Below the pieces are notes generated by a model. That model had not been told where the DNA came from. It searched no databases and worked only from the letters and a program-made list of their open reading frames with translations. A stretch of DNA of 64,000 nt from an uncultured Verrucomicrobiota bacterium (GTDB lineage: Bacteria > Verrucomicrobiota > Kiritimatiellia > RFP12 > UBA1067): assembly GCA_947305775.1 (NCBI GenBank), contig CAMZEN010000002.1:51640-115639 (forward strand), given 5' to 3'. How positions within the stretch are numbered: position 1 is the first letter of the stretch; every line of letters begins with the position of its first letter. Below, one piece after another: positions 1 to 8,277 of this stretch. The position numbers and the translations under genes are program-made.

Positions 1-1
1 G

Positions 2-1915
2 CTTGGCTTTTCGCAGACGCACCTAAACGGCACTGGATGTCCAGACCTCGGCGATGTGCGGATTTTGCCGTTTGACGGGACTGATAATTGGGGTGTCGGT
101 TTTGACAAGTCGAGCGAGGTTGCTCAGCCCGGATACTACGCAGTTACGCTCGAAGACGGCACTAGGTGCGAGATGACGGCTACTGAGCGCTGTGCGATAT
201 ATCGTTTCAGGTTCGCCAAGCCAAAGGTGGAGGTTCTGCTTGACCTCGCTTCCGGCATAGGAACGGCAGAATGGGGCAAGTGGGGTTCTGTTGTTATGCA
301 CGAGGCGTCCGTATCGGATGACGGAACGAGTCGCGTATGCGGTTCGTTCGTGCGAGACGGATGGTCCACTGGGCGCATAGTAGCTTTTGATATTCGCTTT
401 GGTCATCCTTGGAGTTCGCTTCGCAGGAGCCCTCCGGTCCACGAAGGTGAGCCGCCGCGTTTGGTAGCCTCATTCGACAACTTGGGCGGAGAACTGCTTG
501 TGAAGATCGCGCTATCGTCGCATGACGAAGAAGGCGCGTCTCGCAACCTTGACGTAGAGCTTCCCGGATGGGACTTCGATGCGGTCCGGCTTACGGCGCG
601 CCAGAAGTGGAGCGACCTGTTGGGCCGTGCTGTGATAGAGGGAACGGACAACGAGAAGAAGAACTGGTACACCTCGCTGTACCATCTGTTCATGCAGCCA
701 AACGACATTTCGGATGTTGGCTCGAAGCCTTTCTATTCCACCCTTTCGACTTGGGATACGTTCCGCGCCGCGCATCCGCTTTACACGATACTTGTGCCGG
801 AGCGCGTGCCGGGGATGATCGACTCCATGCTTGAGCAGGGGCGGATCACCGGATATCTCCCCATATGGGCCCTTTGGGGAGTGGAGAACCAGTGCATGAT
901 CGGCACGCACTCGGTGCCTGTGATAGTGGATTGGTTTTTGAAGTCTGGCGGTGGCTCGTCTTGGCTGGCGGCCTACGGACAGATAAAGGATGCGCTAACC
1001 AAGCGCCATCCAAGCCGCCTCAAGGAGCGCTGGGACCTATACGACAGGTACGGCTACTATCCCTTCGACATAGTGAAGGGCGAATCGGTGTCTCGCACAA
1101 TGGAATGCGCTTACGACGACTGGTGCGCCGGTGTGATGGCCGAGAAGCTCGGCTTTGCCGAAGATGCGGCGTTCTTCTTCAAGCGCTCGGAGAACTGGCG
1201 CAACGTATTCAACGCGTCAATCGACCTCGTGCGCGGAAAGGACTCTAAGGGGAATTGGCGCGAGCCGTTTAATCCATATTCGCTGGGACAGGGCGCAGAT
1301 ACGGATAACGACTTCACCGAAGGTAATGCCATGCAGTATTCCTGGCATGTCATGCAGAACCCTACGGGGCTTGTCGAGGCTATGGGGGGACGCGAAGCCT
1401 TCGTGAGGATGCTGGATGCGCTTTTCCTTAAGCCTGAGACGGTTGAGGGTTCCGGGTTCTCGCATGACGTGACCGGCCTTGTAGGGCAGTATGTGCACGG
1501 CAACGAGCCGAGCCATCATGTCATCTACTTTTATCCGCAGGTGGGGCATCCCGAGAAGGCGGCTGAGCGCGTTCGCGATGTGTTCGACAGATTCTACATG
1601 CCCAAGCCGGACGGACTCTGCGGCAACGACGACTGCGGCCAGATGAGCGCATGGTATATTTTTTCGGCGATGGGATTCTACCCGTTCAATCCCTGCGGCG
1701 GCGAATACGTAATAGGCGCTCCGCAGGTGCCGAGGGCGGTATTGTTTCTGGGAGGGTCCAAGACCTTCACAATCATTGCCAGGAACCTTTCCCGCGAGAA
1801 CAAGTACGTGAAGTCGGCAACGCTGAACGGCAAGCCAATCTCGGACTGGAAGATCAGCCACGCAGACGTAATGGCCGGCGGGGAACTTGTCTTCGAAATG
1901 GCTCCGAGCCTTTAG
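2..1915 (+). CDS. GH92 family alpha-mannosidase (5' end outside window)
   Basis: The reading frame is open from base 2, so the gene begins before the window and the GTG at 56 is internal. The first visible residues, LGFSQTHLNGTGCPDLGD, match the conserved N-domain signature of glycoside hydrolase family 92, which removes alpha-1,2/1,3-linked mannose from glycans with calcium. The catalytic half is complete: TEGNAMQYSW near 1316-1345, HGNEPSHH near 1497-1520 (its Glu is the family's general acid) and GNDDCGQMSAWY at 1621-1656 (its Asp pair is the base region). About 638 residues are visible, against 700-800 for the family, so only the N-terminus and signal peptide are missing. It is probably exported and acts on host or plant mannans. 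Its TAG stop overlaps the stop of the convergent pseudouridine synthase. Family assignment is secure; linkage specificity cannot be read from the sequence. Confidence 0.93.
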   Translation, partial: LGFSQTHLNGTGCPDLGDVRILPFDGTDNWGVGFDKSSEVAQPGYYAVTLEDGTRCEMTATERCAIYRFRFAKPKVEVLLDLASGIGTAEWGKWGSVVMHEASVSDDGTSRVCGSFVRDGWSTGRIVAFDIRFGHPWSSLRRSPPVHEGEPPRLVASFDNLGGELLVKIALSSHDEEGASRNLDVELPGWDFDAVRLTARQKWSDLLGRAVIEGTDNEKKNWYTSLYHLFMQPNDISDVGSKPFYSTLSTWDTFRAAHPLYTILVPERVPGMIDSMLEQGRITGYLPIWALWGVENQCMIGTHSVPVIVDWFLKSGGGSSWLAAYGQIKDALTKRHPSRLKERWDLYDRYGYYPFDIVKGESVSRTMECAYDDWCAGVMAEKLGFAEDAAFFFKRSENWRNVFNASIDLVRGKDSKGNWREPFNPYSLGQGADTDNDFTEGNAMQYSWHVMQNPTGLVEAMGGREAFVRMLDALFLKPETVEGSGFSHDVTGLVGQYVHGNEPSHHVIYFYPQVGHPEKAAERVRDVFDRFYMPKPDGLCGNDDCGQMSAWYIFSAMGFYPFNPCGGEYVIGAPQVPRAVLFLGGSKTFTIIARNLSRENKYVKSATLNGKPISDWKISHADVMAGGELVFEMAPSL

Positions 1916-2850
1916 ATGTTGGCCCAGGCGGGATAAGGGGTTTGAATCTCGACAGGGTCGTTTGTTGCGGGATGGCGGAACTTCGCGGCGAGGGCGTGCA
2001 GGCAGTGTCCCGCCATGTTCTCCACCGCAAATGCTCCATAGAGCCTGTCGTTTATTATGTGCATCCCCGCAAGCGCCAGCTGGGCGCGTATCTGGTGCGT
2101 CACGCCGGTGAATATGGTCACCTTCAGCAGCGTCCTTTCCTCGTTCTCCTCCATGACATGCCCGACGGGTGCGAACTTGGTCACGGCGTGCAGTCGCCTT
2201 AGCTTTGCGCGTTGCGCTAGCGTGAGCCTGTTGTGGTCGGCGTCGATCATCCGGCAGAAGGGGAGGGTCGGGTCGTGTACGAGATCGTTCTCAAGGGTTC
2301 CGCCTGCGGCGACGCAGCCCTCGACAAGGGCGAGATATGTCTTTTCAACGGTCTGCTCGGCGAACTGCGTACGCAATGCAGTGAACGCATCCGCAGTGCG
2401 CGCGACCAGAACGAGCCCCGATGTGTCCGCATCGATGCGGTGCAACGCCCCCGCCATGAGGGGACTGTCCCCGATCGTCTGGCACTCGGGATATCGTGCG
2501 ACGACTCCGTTCATGAGCGTGGTCTTCTCGTTGCGCGAAAGCGGTTGGACGGGGATCCCGGCAGGCTTGTCGAGCGCCACCAAGTACGGATCTTCGAAGA
2601 CGACGGAGAGCCCGATTGCCGGATTGGGCTGCACGACATTGTCGGAGAGCTCGGCAAGCGAGGAGATCGTCACGGTTTCGCCGCCGTTTAGCTTGAGGCC
2701 CTTCGCGGCGCGGCGTCCGTTCACTAGAACCTCCCCGCTTTCCACGGCCTCGCGCACGAAGGCCCGCGATGAGGTCGGAAAGGCGTTAAGCAAGGCGGCG
2801 TCCAAACGGACGCCGCCTCGTTCTATGTGAATCTGCCGATTCTCTATCAT
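1912..2850 (-). CDS. RluA-family 23S rRNA/tRNA pseudouridine synthase
   Basis: A 312-residue RNA modification enzyme that isomerises uridine to pseudouridine in rRNA or tRNA. An S4-type RNA-binding segment lies at about residues 10-60 (RLDAALLNAFPTSSRAFVREA, VLVNGRRAAKG). The catalytic motif HRIDADTSGLVLVAR places the nucleophilic Asp at about residue 140, and GVTHQIRAQLALAGMHIIND is the usual C-terminal RluA signature. A start at 2850 is chosen over an upstream ATG because it forms an ATGA overlap with the preceding lipoprotein stop and leaves the S4 domain intact. It is the third gene of a minus-strand operon. Which RNA site it modifies (RluA, RluC or RluD type) cannot be decided here. Confidence 0.9.
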   Translation of the reverse strand: MIENRQIHIERGGVRLDAALLNAFPTSSRAFVREAVESGEVLVNGRRAAKGLKLNGGETVTISSLAELSDNVVQPNPAIGLSVVFEDPYLVALDKPAGIPVQPLSRNEKTTLMNGVVARYPECQTIGDSPLMAGALHRIDADTSGLVLVARTADAFTALRTQFAEQTVEKTYLALVEGCVAAGGTLENDLVHDPTLPFCRMIDADHNRLTLAQRAKLRRLHAVTKFAPVGHVMEENEERTLLKVTIFTGVTHQIRAQLALAGMHIINDRLYGAFAVENMAGHCLHALAAKFRHPATNDPVEIQTPYPAWANI

Positions 2851-3014
2851 TCGTACCGATCCATAATGGAGGGCGCTATGGGCGCCATGCCCTCCCAAGA
2901 TTGGTTTGAGGACCACGGCAGATTGCTGTCTTCCGCAGTGTCGGCGATGCATCCCGCAAGCACCGACACCGCAAACGCCGCAAAGAACGCCTTAATCAGC
3001 GAAGATGATGTCAT
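2847..3014 (-). CDS. small lipoprotein, 55 aa
   Basis: A short gene between two larger ones. The product starts MTSSSLIKAFFAAFAV and has a lipobox VLAGC with the modified Cys at 22; the mature part is only 34 residues and contains NLPWSSNQSWEG. Export by Sec and processing by Lgt and signal peptidase II (LspA is encoded at 7091) are expected. The start overlaps the coiled-coil gene by 23 bases and the stop overlaps the RluA start as ATGA, so all three are probably translated in sequence from one mRNA. Small lipoproteins with a Pro-Trp...Trp-Glu motif occur in PVC bacteria, from general memory; function unknown. Confidence 0.72.
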   Translation of the reverse strand: MTSSSLIKAFFAAFAVSVLAGCIADTAEDSNLPWSSNQSWEGMAPIAPSIMDRYE

Positions 3015-4128
3015 TGGCGTTGATCTTATCCTGTTCCCACGAACCGAGTATGTCGCATACGACATACGGCTTGCCGTTGACTTCCTGACGCAGACGGAGA
3101 CGGCCTACGAACTCGCCTGCAGGACCATTGAAGCCGGGCCTCTTCACGTTGATCTCAATAAGAGGAAGCGGATTTCCGAGGTTTTCGCCCTTAAGCTCCT
3201 TCATGGCGGTATCGGAGAACTTCACGATCGCAAACATGTTCTCGTTGTCTGCCTCCACTACGAAGCCCTTGTCGCCGGCAGGAATGGACGTGATGGCTAC
3301 TCCGCCAGAAGTCGGTGCCGAGTTCTTGGTGGGGATCGATTCGCGAACGAGTTTCTCAAGCGTCTTGTTGCGCTGCTCGGCCTTCGCAAGCTCTTCCCTG
3401 ACAGCCTCTGTCTCGTCCTTTGCGGTTGCCGCCTCATCCTTGAGGGAGGTAATCTCCTGATTGAGCTCTTCGATCTGGCTCCTGATCTTCGTAACCTGGT
3501 TTTCGAGATCGGCCTTCTCGCCTTCGAGCTTGGAGATCTTGGCCTCCTTTTCGGTGATGGTCACCTTGTCCTGGCGGGCGCTGGGCTTGAGCCTGTTGAC
3601 TTCTGCAACGACCGACGAAAGCTTGCTGCGGAGGGTGACGAGCTCGGCGCGCGTCGAGTTGAGCCGTGCAAGCTGGGCCTTGGAAGATTCAAGGAGCTTC
3701 TCCAGCAGTTCGCTCGCCGTGCCGGGACCATCCATCTTGGGCTGGCCGAGGTCCATGATCGGCTTTCCTTCAGCATCAAGCTGGTAGATCATGCGCAGCT
3801 GGGAACGTTCCTTGTCGCTCCAGCTGTATGTATCGAGGTTGGCCGTCTCGAGATATGCGTTGTAGCCTTCAAGGACGTTCTCCGTGTTTGGCGAATCGAC
3901 AAGGCGCGCTTCGACCGGGTCGGCGTCCATGTTGATCGGCTCTGCGGTGACCGTCTTGTCCGGCTCAGACTTCTCGATCATGCGAGCTATCTTCACGAAG
4001 TAGTCTTCTTGCTGCCGGTTGCGATCGGTCAGCACAGAACGCTTCGCGTTCAGCTGCAGTTCAAACCAAAGCGCCGCCGCGGCGAGCGCCAGAAACACGT
4101 AAACGAGGACGTGCAATGCTTTGTTCAT
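2992..4128 (-). CDS. membrane-anchored coiled-coil protein
   Basis: A 378-residue protein that I do not recognise as a named family. Residues 1-22 (MNKALHVLVYVFLALAAAAL) form a single N-terminal membrane segment or uncleaved signal. Roughly residues 150-270 are a long heptad-type coiled coil rich in Glu, Lys, Leu and Ala. The C-terminal 100 residues (AITSIPAGDKGFVVEADNE, VGRLRLRQEVNGKPYVVCDI) look like a small beta-rich domain, reminiscent of C-terminal domains after coiled coils in PVC envelope proteins. The start at 4128 is supported by AGGAAAA 5-11 bases upstream on this strand and by the promoter at 4155-4183. It heads the operon with the lipoprotein and the pseudouridine synthase. A periplasmic spacer or cell-envelope role is inference. 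Confidence 0.8.
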   Translation of the reverse strand: MNKALHVLVYVFLALAAAALWFELQLNAKRSVLTDRNRQQEDYFVKIARMIEKSEPDKTVTAEPINMDADPVEARLVDSPNTENVLEGYNAYLETANLDTYSWSDKERSQLRMIYQLDAEGKPIMDLGQPKMDGPGTASELLEKLLESSKAQLARLNSTRAELVTLRSKLSSVVAEVNRLKPSARQDKVTITEKEAKISKLEGEKADLENQVTKIRSQIEELNQEITSLKDEAATAKDETEAVREELAKAEQRNKTLEKLVRESIPTKNSAPTSGGVAITSIPAGDKGFVVEADNENMFAIVKFSDTAMKELKGENLGNPLPLIEINVKRPGFNGPAGEFVGRLRLRQEVNGKPYVVCDILGSWEQDKINANDIIFAD

Positions 4129-4154
4129 GATGGTTTTCCTAGTTGACTGTGTTA

Positions 4155-4183
4155 ATGATACATTATTTTTCTGAAAAACGCAA
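4155..4183 (-). promoter_or_regulatory. promoter of the minus-strand operon
   Basis: On the minus strand TTGCGT (4183-4178) and TATCAT (4160-4155) are separated by 17 bases and lie just upstream of the ribosome binding site for the coiled-coil gene. It is back-to-back with the greA promoter. Confidence 0.6.
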
Positions 4184-4267
4184 CCGTAATTTTTGGGCAG
4201 GCCAATGTCGCCGCTCCGAGCCTTCAGGCGCACGTCGTCCGCACGTCTTCCTCTTTAGTATATGCAA

Positions 4268-4297
4268 TTGCGCGACGCCGTGGGTTTTTGGTATAAT
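4268..4297 (+). promoter_or_regulatory. promoter of the greA-dksA-lspA-miaA run
   Basis: TTGCGC (4268-4273), 18 bases, TATAAT (4292-4297). A strong ribosome binding site, AGGAGGAGAGG, sits at 4323-4333 before the ATG at 4340. Confidence 0.75.
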
Positions 4298-4339
4298 GCA
4301 CAACCATTGATTTGTTCTAATTAGGAGGAGAGGTTCAAT

Positions 4340-6355
4340 ATGGCAGATACGAAAGCGGCATTGGGCCAACTTGGCGAATGCGCAGAGCGGCAGGACTTCG
4401 AGGGCGCGTTCGCCCTCGTGAAGGCTAACCGTGCGGAGCTTGCGAAGCAGATGCAGGCCGAGGGAATACGGGATGAATTGAAGAAGACGACGAAGGATCG
4501 GCTTCTTCTTTCTTTTTTGGACGGAATCGATTTCGCCTCACGTCCGCTTGACGAGTCGCTCGTCCGTCTCGAAAAGCTCCTTTCGTTCCAGCAGGGTGCG
4601 CTCGTGCTCAACGAAACGTGGGGCCTCGGCACCGTGAAGCGCATAGACTACTTCTATCGCCGCATAACGGTCGACTTCAAGACGCGCAAGGGCCACCAGT
4701 TCACCTACGCCGCCGCGACGGATATGCTCGAGCGCGCGCCCGAGAACCACATACTGGTGTTGCGCCAGAGCGATCCATCGGCGTTTGAGGCGCTGTTGCG
4801 CGAAAAGCCGGGCGAGTTCGTGAAGACGGTCCTTAAGAGCTATGGCGACATGCCCGTGGTGAAGCTCGAGGACATATGCGTCTCCAATGGCTTCGTAAAG
4901 GCCGTCAACTGGAAGTCCTTCTGGGAAAAGGCCCGCGCCGAACTCCGCAAGGATGCACTGGTCACGATACCTGTCAAGCGCACCGAGCCCATACAGATAA
5001 GGGAGGCGGTCGAGGACTACGGCGACGGATGGCTTACGGCCTTCTCCCACGAGACGGACCCCAAGCTCATCCTCTCGTCGGTCCGCGAATACGTCGCGCA
5101 AGGCAAGTTCAAGTCGGCGGACGACGCCGCCAAGTCGAAGATCGAAGAGAGGCTGGTGTTTGCGGTGACCGCGGCCCGTAAGGTCGATGACGCGCTCTAT
5201 GCGCGCCTCGCCTGCCTTGTGCGCGACCTCGGTCTCGCAAGGCCGCCCGCCACCGAGATGCGCGAGTACCTGTGGGACCGCAAGCGCTTCGTGAAGGCCG
5301 CCGCAACGCTGCCTGCGCGTGAAGTCGGTGCGATGATATCGTTCCTTTCCGTCGACGACGAGGCAAAGTCCCGCCTGTTCAAGGCGATGCCCGACTTCTG
5401 CTTCACCGCCATCTCCGAGATCATCTCGCAGTTTGGCGGCGACGAGGCCTGCCGCGTTGCAGTGGCTGATCTCATGAAGCAGCCTAAGGCCCCGGCCACT
5501 CTAACGACGCTGATCGTCGGCAAGTACGAGATGTTCCGCGACTGGAAGGAGCTTCCGCCGCTGATCACGATCCTTACGCACGCCATTGCCCTTGGCGAGG
5601 GTCGGCAGGGCGGCGAGACGCTCAAGATGCAGAACATCGTGCGCCGCCTCTTTTCGGATACCAAATGGCTGGAAAAGATCTACTCCTGGCTGGACGATGG
5701 CGACAAGGCGCTGTTCTTCGAGCGCTTCCAGGCGTCCATCGCGTGGGATCCTTCGACCCACCACACCATCGTAGTTAGGATGACGCACATCGTTCCTTCG
5801 CTGGAGACTCACGTCGTAAAGGTCGAGAAGAAGCGCGATTACGCCCGACTCACCAGCTACCGCAGCTTCGCCATGAAGAAGGCGGAGTACCTGAAGCTCA
5901 TCAACGAGGAGATGCCGGAGAACGTCCGCAAGATCGAGGAGGCCAAGAGCTACGGCGACCTCAGCGAGAATGCGGAGTACCAGTACGCGAAGGACGAGCA
6001 GCGCACGCTCATGCAGAAGCAGACGCTGATGCAGGCCGATCTTGAGGCGGTCAAGCCGAGCGACTTTGCCGATGCGTCCGTCGAGTCGGTTATGCCCGGC
6101 GTCGGAGTTGTCGTGGACGCTCCTGACGGGGAGCACGTCTACTACGTTCTTGGCGAGTGGGACAACGCACCCGAGCTCGGCATAATCTCCTCCAAGGCGC
6201 GTCTTGCGCAGAACATGCTCGGCAAGAAGGCCGGCGAAGAGTTCGAGCTGCCTGGCGGCGACGGTGCGACGCGGTTCGCTCGCGTAGTGCAGGTGAAGCC
6301 GCTCCCGGACGAGATACGCGACTGGATGAAGCTTCCGCCGGGAATGCAGATTTGA
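4340..6355 (+). CDS. greA: GreA-type transcript cleavage factor with long N-terminal extension
   Basis: A 671-residue protein whose last ~160 residues are a Gre factor. The antiparallel coiled coil carries YGDLSENAEYQYAKDE with the acidic tip Asp540 and Glu543, the pair that positions the second magnesium in the RNA polymerase active site and rescues backtracked complexes. An FKBP-like Gre C-domain follows (about 575-660, VMPGVGVVVD...YYVLGEWD...GIISSKARLAQNMLGKKAGEEFEL). The first ~500 residues are helical and repeat-like, include an early KOW/CarD-like strip (WGLGTVKRIDYFYRRITVDF), and resemble the extension on Chlamydia GreA, which is also about 700 residues against 158 for E. coli. The extension's role is unknown. 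It heads the housekeeping run and has its own promoter and a near-perfect ribosome binding site. Confidence 0.9.
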   Translation: MADTKAALGQLGECAERQDFEGAFALVKANRAELAKQMQAEGIRDELKKTTKDRLLLSFLDGIDFASRPLDESLVRLEKLLSFQQGALVLNETWGLGTVKRIDYFYRRITVDFKTRKGHQFTYAAATDMLERAPENHILVLRQSDPSAFEALLREKPGEFVKTVLKSYGDMPVVKLEDICVSNGFVKAVNWKSFWEKARAELRKDALVTIPVKRTEPIQIREAVEDYGDGWLTAFSHETDPKLILSSVREYVAQGKFKSADDAAKSKIEERLVFAVTAARKVDDALYARLACLVRDLGLARPPATEMREYLWDRKRFVKAAATLPAREVGAMISFLSVDDEAKSRLFKAMPDFCFTAISEIISQFGGDEACRVAVADLMKQPKAPATLTTLIVGKYEMFRDWKELPPLITILTHAIALGEGRQGGETLKMQNIVRRLFSDTKWLEKIYSWLDDGDKALFFERFQASIAWDPSTHHTIVVRMTHIVPSLETHVVKVEKKRDYARLTSYRSFAMKKAEYLKLINEEMPENVRKIEEAKSYGDLSENAEYQYAKDEQRTLMQKQTLMQADLEAVKPSDFADASVESVMPGVGVVVDAPDGEHVYYVLGEWDNAPELGIISSKARLAQNMLGKKAGEEFELPGGDGATRFARVVQVKPLPDEIRDWMKLPPGMQI

Positions 6356-6361
6356 TATAAT
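6333..6361 (+). promoter_or_regulatory. candidate internal promoter before the dksA-like gene
   Basis: TTCCGC (6333-6338), 17 bases, TATAAT (6356-6361), overlapping the greA stop codon. The -10 is perfect and the -35 weak. Confidence 0.5.
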
Positions 6362-6392
6362 AAGACTGAATTGAACTGGAAGGAGGTTCGTC

Positions 6393-7094
6393 ATGGCAGA
6401 GAAGAAGAAAACACCCAGCAAGTCCACGTCGAAGAAGTCCACACCTGTGAAGAAGGCCGTCGCCGACAAGCCCGCGCCGATCAATGAGGCTCCCGCCAAG
6501 AAGCCGGCGCCCAACCGCGTTCCTCCGCGCATCATCCGCAAGCCGCCGATCATAGCCAAGCCGGTTCCTCCGCCTATGCCGGAGATCGACACGGCGAAGG
6601 CGGTCGCGTTCGCGATGTCTATCGCAGAGGAGATGAAGCGCGCCGCAGCTGCCGAGGCTGCGGAGAAGAGCGGCGAAGCTGTAGCCATCAAACTGTCGAA
6701 GCGTCCGACGACGCGCGAGAAGGGGCAGGAGACCGAGAAGTTTCCCGAGAGCGATCTGAAGGACTTCCGCCGTCGCCTGCTGATTGAGCGCGAAAAGGCT
6801 CTCTCGGGCGTGAACGCGATGAAGGCGACCGGCTTCAACGAGTCCGACGACCACGAGGCCGACGGCGGCGACGGCACCAACCAGACCCTTCGCCTGCAGG
6901 CGCTCGGACAGATGGGCACCATCAACCGCACCATCCAGCAGATCGAAGAGGCCCTGCATCGCATAGACGACGGAACGTATGGCGTGTGCACAGTCTGCGG
7001 ACAGCTCATCCGCAAGCCGCGCCTCGTGAACCAGCCGTTCGTGCAGACATGCATGGAGTGCCAGAACGAGATGGAGCGCAGCCAACGCCAATGA
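6393..7094 (+). CDS. DksA/TraR-family zinc-finger protein with basic N-terminal tail
   Basis: A 233-residue protein. The C-terminal ~110 residues are a DksA/TraR domain: a helical hairpin (DLKDFRRRLLIEREKAL... TINRTIQQIEEALHRIDDGTYGVC) followed by a C4 zinc finger with Cys199, Cys202, Cys220 and Cys223, all present. The first ~100 residues are Lys/Pro/Ala-rich and probably disordered, a layout common in PVC relatives. DksA-family proteins insert into the RNA polymerase secondary channel and shift promoter output with ppGpp; here that is by family only, because the coiled-coil tip does not show the classical DxxDxA clearly. It follows greA, another secondary-channel factor, by 37 bases, and its TGA overlaps the lspA ATG as ATGA. 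Ribosome binding site GGAAGGAGG at 6378-6386. Confidence 0.87.
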   Translation: MAEKKKTPSKSTSKKSTPVKKAVADKPAPINEAPAKKPAPNRVPPRIIRKPPIIAKPVPPPMPEIDTAKAVAFAMSIAEEMKRAAAAEAAEKSGEAVAIKLSKRPTTREKGQETEKFPESDLKDFRRRLLIEREKALSGVNAMKATGFNESDDHEADGGDGTNQTLRLQALGQMGTINRTIQQIEEALHRIDDGTYGVCTVCGQLIRKPRLVNQPFVQTCMECQNEMERSQRQ

Positions 7095-7555
7095 AGCGCT
7101 TTCTTGTGACGTTCGCCATCGTTGCGAACCTCTGTCTCGTCGACGCCGTCACGAAGGAACTCGCCGCAGGCCTCCTCAAGGAGTCCGCGGCGGTTTCCGT
7201 CATTCCCGGCTTCCTCAATCTCGCCTATGTGGAGAACAGGGGATGCGCATGGGGAATGTGCCAAGGCGCCGTCTGGCCGCTTGCGCTCTTCGGTGTGGTT
7301 GCGCTGGCGTTTTTGATATGGAAGCGCCGCGCAGTGTTCGGCGATGCATGGGTTACGCCGTGTCTGCTCTACGCCGGAATAGCCGGCAACCTCATAGACC
7401 GCGTATTTCGCGGATATGTCATAGACATGATCGACTTCCACTGGGGGGCAAGCCATTTTCCCTGCTTCAATTTCGCCGACACTTGCATATGCGTTGCGGC
7501 AGGGCTGCTAGTGCTTGAGTCGTTTCTGCCGCACGGCGGCAGGAAGGACGCGTGA
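7091..7555 (+). CDS. lspA: signal peptidase II (prolipoprotein signal peptidase)
   Basis: A 154-residue inner-membrane aspartyl protease that removes the signal peptide from lipid-modified prolipoproteins. Four hydrophobic segments are visible. The two catalytic motifs are GNLIDRVFRGYVIDMIDF, with Asp112 aligning to E. coli Asp114, and FPCFNFADTCICVAAG, with Asp130 in the NxAD position. The end of the protein (VLESFLP) also matches E. coli LspA. The start at 7091 is chosen because it gives the normal family length and an ATGA overlap with the zinc-finger gene. It would process the lipoproteins encoded at 2847 and 15988. Confidence 0.95.
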   Translation: MKRFLVTFAIVANLCLVDAVTKELAAGLLKESAAVSVIPGFLNLAYVENRGCAWGMCQGAVWPLALFGVVALAFLIWKRRAVFGDAWVTPCLLYAGIAGNLIDRVFRGYVIDMIDFHWGASHFPCFNFADTCICVAAGLLVLESFLPHGGRKDA

Positions 7556-8235
7556 TGACGCGCGAAGCGTACTTGCTCGCCGGTCCGACCGCAAGCGGCA
7601 AGAGCGCGATCGCGGCGACCCTGGCGCGTCGGCTGGGTGCAAGGATACTTAGCGCCGACTCCATGCTCGTGTATAAGGGTATGGATATCGGCACCGCCAA
7701 GCCGCCGCGCGAGGAAATCGAGGAGTTCGGCATGGGCGGGGTCGACATAGTCACTCCTGCCGAGGAGTTCTCTTCCGGAGCTTGGCTGAGGGCGGCTGCT
7801 GAATGGGTGCGGACGGTTCCCGATGACGTTCCCATTGTAGTGGTCGGTGGAACGGGCCTTTATTTCTCTGCGATGCTTCGCGGTCTCGACCGAAGGTGGG
7901 TAAAGCCGCCGCCTGAGTATCCCGTGATCAAAATAGATCGCGCGCTCGTGCGCGAGCGCATACGCGCGAGGCTGGACGGCATGTTCATGGCCGGGCTTGA
8001 AGAGGAGAAGCGCCGCTTGCGCGAGCGATATCCAGAATGGTCTCGAACGGCATCGCTGGCGATCGGCTACCGCGAAGGCGACGACGCAGAAAAGATCTTC
8101 GTTCGGACATGCCAGCTTGCGAAGAGGCAGGATACATGGTTCCGCCACCAGGCGACGCCGCTATACGTCGAGCCCGATGTGGAGTCGGTGTGGGCGATGT
8201 GGCGCAGCAGGGGGCCGTGGCCCATCACCCTCTGA
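7555..8235 (+). CDS. miaA: tRNA dimethylallyltransferase, compact form
   Basis: Transfers a dimethylallyl group to A37 of tRNAs reading UNN codons. The P-loop GPTASGKS is at about residues 10-17, then DSMLVYKGMDIGTAKP, GGTGLYFSAMLRGLD and finally TCQLAKRQDTWFRHQ, all MiaA signatures. At 226 residues it is clearly shorter than the usual ~300. The gap is between GGTGLY and AKRQDTWFR, about 87 residues here against about 175 in E. coli, so most of the tRNA-contacting insertion is missing, including the usual NDPQRLxRALEV segment. No frameshift or internal stop is visible, so it reads as a genuinely compact enzyme. ATG 7555 overlaps the lspA stop by one base; the GTG at 7552 is a less likely start. 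Confidence 0.88.
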   Translation: MTREAYLLAGPTASGKSAIAATLARRLGARILSADSMLVYKGMDIGTAKPPREEIEEFGMGGVDIVTPAEEFSSGAWLRAAAEWVRTVPDDVPIVVVGGTGLYFSAMLRGLDRRWVKPPPEYPVIKIDRALVRERIRARLDGMFMAGLEEEKRRLRERYPEWSRTASLAIGYREGDDAEKIFVRTCQLAKRQDTWFRHQATPLYVEPDVESVWAMWRSRGPWPITL

Positions 8236-8248
8236 ATGCGCCCAAATA

Positions 8249-8257
8249 TGCTATAAT
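8249..8257 (+). promoter_or_regulatory. extended -10 promoter for hisS
   Basis: TGCTATAAT, an extended -10 (TGn plus perfect TATAAT at 8252-8257), with no convincing -35. The expected start near 8264 leaves a leader of about 14 bases containing AAGGAG (8267-8272). Confidence 0.6.
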
Positions 8258-8277
8258 ACCCCATTCAAGGAGCAAAG

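Noticed and set aside
56..58. GTG as the start of the GH92 gene
   Set aside because: The frame is open to the window edge and upstream residues match conserved GH92 sequence.
2827..4146. 439-codon plus-strand open frame
   Set aside because: Antisense to the coiled-coil gene, whose promoter, ribosome binding site and domain layout are clear.
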